Positions 6,485 through 7,394 of a stretch of DNA of 7,394 nucleotides are shown here, one piece after another. The position numbers were made by a program, and so were the translations under genes. Each line of letters begins with the position of its first letter. Position 1 is the stretch's first letter. This DNA comes from Lentimicrobium sp. (GTDB lineage: Bacteria > Bacteroidota > Bacteroidia > Flavobacteriales > Flavobacteriaceae). The stretch covers positions 1-7,394 of the forward strand of contig JAEMQE010000054.1 in assembly GCA_022758945.1 (NCBI GenBank), given 5' to 3'. Below the pieces are notes generated by a model. It did no database searches. It saw only the letters and a list, made by a program, of their open reading frames with translations, and was not told where the DNA came from.

Positions 6485-6655
6485 CGTTTTGCAAAATTAA
6501 ATAAAAATCATCAAATTGGTTATGAAAAAACCATTAATTATAGCATTTAACTGAGATTTATTTATATTCCAAAAAAAGTGAAAAATGGAGAGCTGATTTT
6601 ATGATATATATATTAAATTGGAGTTAATGATGGTTAAACCTAAATTGGATTTAGT

Positions 6656-6663
6656 TAAATTTG
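6656..6663 (+). promoter_or_regulatory. Candidate -7 promoter box for mnmD
   Basis: TAAATTTG is an exact TAnnTTTG box 44 bases before the mnmD start. No TTG lies 17-23 bases upstream. Directly ahead is a 15-base inverted repeat, CTAAAT TGG ATTTAG (6640-6654), which could be an operator or chance in AT-rich DNA. The rest of the 279-base gap between ilvE and mnmD shows no gene. Confidence 0.4.
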
Positions 6664-6707
6664 ACCAATCAATTGCATCTTAAAAGCTAAAAATCCTTCA
6701 TACTATT

Positions 6708-7370
6708 TTGAAAAGAGAAATAATTCAAACTCAAGACAGTTCTACTACCATACATATTATGGAATGGGATGAATGTTATCATTCTAGATTTGGAGCTATT
6801 CAGGAAGCCCAGCACGTTTTTATTAAAAATGGACTTTCATTATTCGAAAACAAAACCATTTCTATTTTAGAAATTGGATTTGGAACGGGTTTGAATGCCT
6901 TTATTACTTTTTTGGAATCTAAAAAACTAAATCAAACAATTGATTATGTTGGAGTCGAAGCGTATCCTATTTCTGCAGAAGAAGTGCTGTCAATGAATTA
7001 TGTTCCGGAATTGAATGCTGAAGATGAACGTACTATCTTCGAGAAAATGCACGGATGCAACTGGGAAGAACAAATCATTTTGAGAAAAGATTTTTTGTTA
7101 ACGAAGAGAAAACAGTTTTTTGCCGACATTGATGACCTAGAAAAGTTCGACTTGATTTATTTTGATGCATTTGGCTATACTGTTCAACCCGAATTATGGA
7201 GCACGGCAATTTTCCAAAAAATGTACAATGCATTAAAGCCAAATGGAATATTAGTTACTTATGCCGCTCGGGGCGTTGTAAAAAGGAGTATGAAAGAAGT
7301 AGGTTTTACAGTCGAAAAGCTCGAAGGACCACCAGGAAAAAGAGAAATGTTTCGGGCAAGAAAAAGCTAA
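6708..7370 (+). CDS. mnmD: tRNA (5-methylaminomethyl-2-thiouridine)(34) methyltransferase MnmD
   Basis: MnmD uses S-adenosylmethionine to methylate 5-aminomethyl(-2-thio)uridine at the wobble position of certain tRNAs, the last step of mnm5(s2)U formation. In E. coli this is the N-terminal half of bifunctional MnmC; here it stands alone at 220 residues with no FAD-dependent oxidoreductase half. Visible landmarks are the SAM motif ILEIGFGTGLNAF (53-65), VGVEAYP (81-87) with E84 likely at the SAM ribose, the DLIYFDAFGY segment (148-157) followed by PELWS (161-165), TYAARGVVKRSMKEVGF (184-200) and the closing GPPGKREMFRA (207-217). The start is TTG 6708: an in-frame TAA lies nine codons upstream with no ATG between, and MKREIIQTQDSSTTIH fits the family's usual N-terminus. 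It is divergent from ilvE; 24 bases without features remain after its stop. Confidence 0.92.
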   Translation: MKREIIQTQDSSTTIHIMEWDECYHSRFGAIQEAQHVFIKNGLSLFENKTISILEIGFGTGLNAFITFLESKKLNQTIDYVGVEAYPISAEEVLSMNYVPELNAEDERTIFEKMHGCNWEEQIILRKDFLLTKRKQFFADIDDLEKFDLIYFDAFGYTVQPELWSTAIFQKMYNALKPNGILVTYAARGVVKRSMKEVGFTVEKLEGPPGKREMFRARKS

Positions 7371-7394
7371 TTATTATTTACATAAATATTTTTT

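Noticed and set aside
1..7394. A new defence, mobile or biosynthetic multi-gene system
   Set aside because: All complete genes but one small membrane protein fall into known families with housekeeping-like roles, arranged in alternating orientations with their own promoters and terminators; nothing suggests an undescribed system beyond the sigma cluster and the repeat element.

Overview
The window looks like ordinary chromosome of a Bacteroidota bacterium, most likely Flavobacterium or a close relative. The reasons are low GC by eye, an exact Bacteroidetes-type promoter (TTG, 20 bases, TATATTTG) plus further TAnnTTTG -7 boxes, little sign of Shine-Dalgarno sites, two TTG start codons, and protein families typical of Flavobacteriaceae. 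The genus is an inference from family resemblance. I see no mobile element, CRISPR array, tRNA, rRNA or foreign-looking island.

The left third (1-2156) is a minus-strand cluster read right to left. It holds a membrane-anchored SRPBCC plus GyrI-like two-domain protein, then after 61 bases an ECF sigma factor, then after 33 bases a single-pass membrane protein of the anti-sigma type, cut by the left edge. The order suggests a sigma/anti-sigma pair, possibly co-transcribed with the SRPBCC gene. The signal it responds to cannot be read from the sequence.

The middle (2157-5220) opens with a divergent intergenic region that carries the best promoter in the window. This drives a 678-residue secreted M49 (dipeptidyl peptidase III-like) metallopeptidase that ends at a strong intrinsic terminator. 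Facing it is a tiny two-helix membrane protein. Divergent from that is a MazG-like all-alpha nucleotide pyrophosphohydrolase.

The right third (5220-7394) has ilvE on the minus strand, convergent with the pyrophosphohydrolase gene, and mnmD (tRNA wobble-uridine methyltransferase) divergent from ilvE. The 140-base gap between the two convergent stop codons is the most unusual piece of DNA here. It holds a 16-bp hairpin flanked on both sides by degenerate 7-base tandem repeats in opposite orientation, running from one stop codon almost to the other.

The genes are mostly unrelated housekeeping functions: stress or envelope signalling, peptide degradation, nucleotide sanitation, branched-chain amino acid metabolism and tRNA modification. 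I found no convincing new multi-gene system. The points most worth a second look are the heptamer/hairpin element, the SRPBCC-GyrI protein beside the sigma factor, and the variant zinc motifs of the M49 peptidase.
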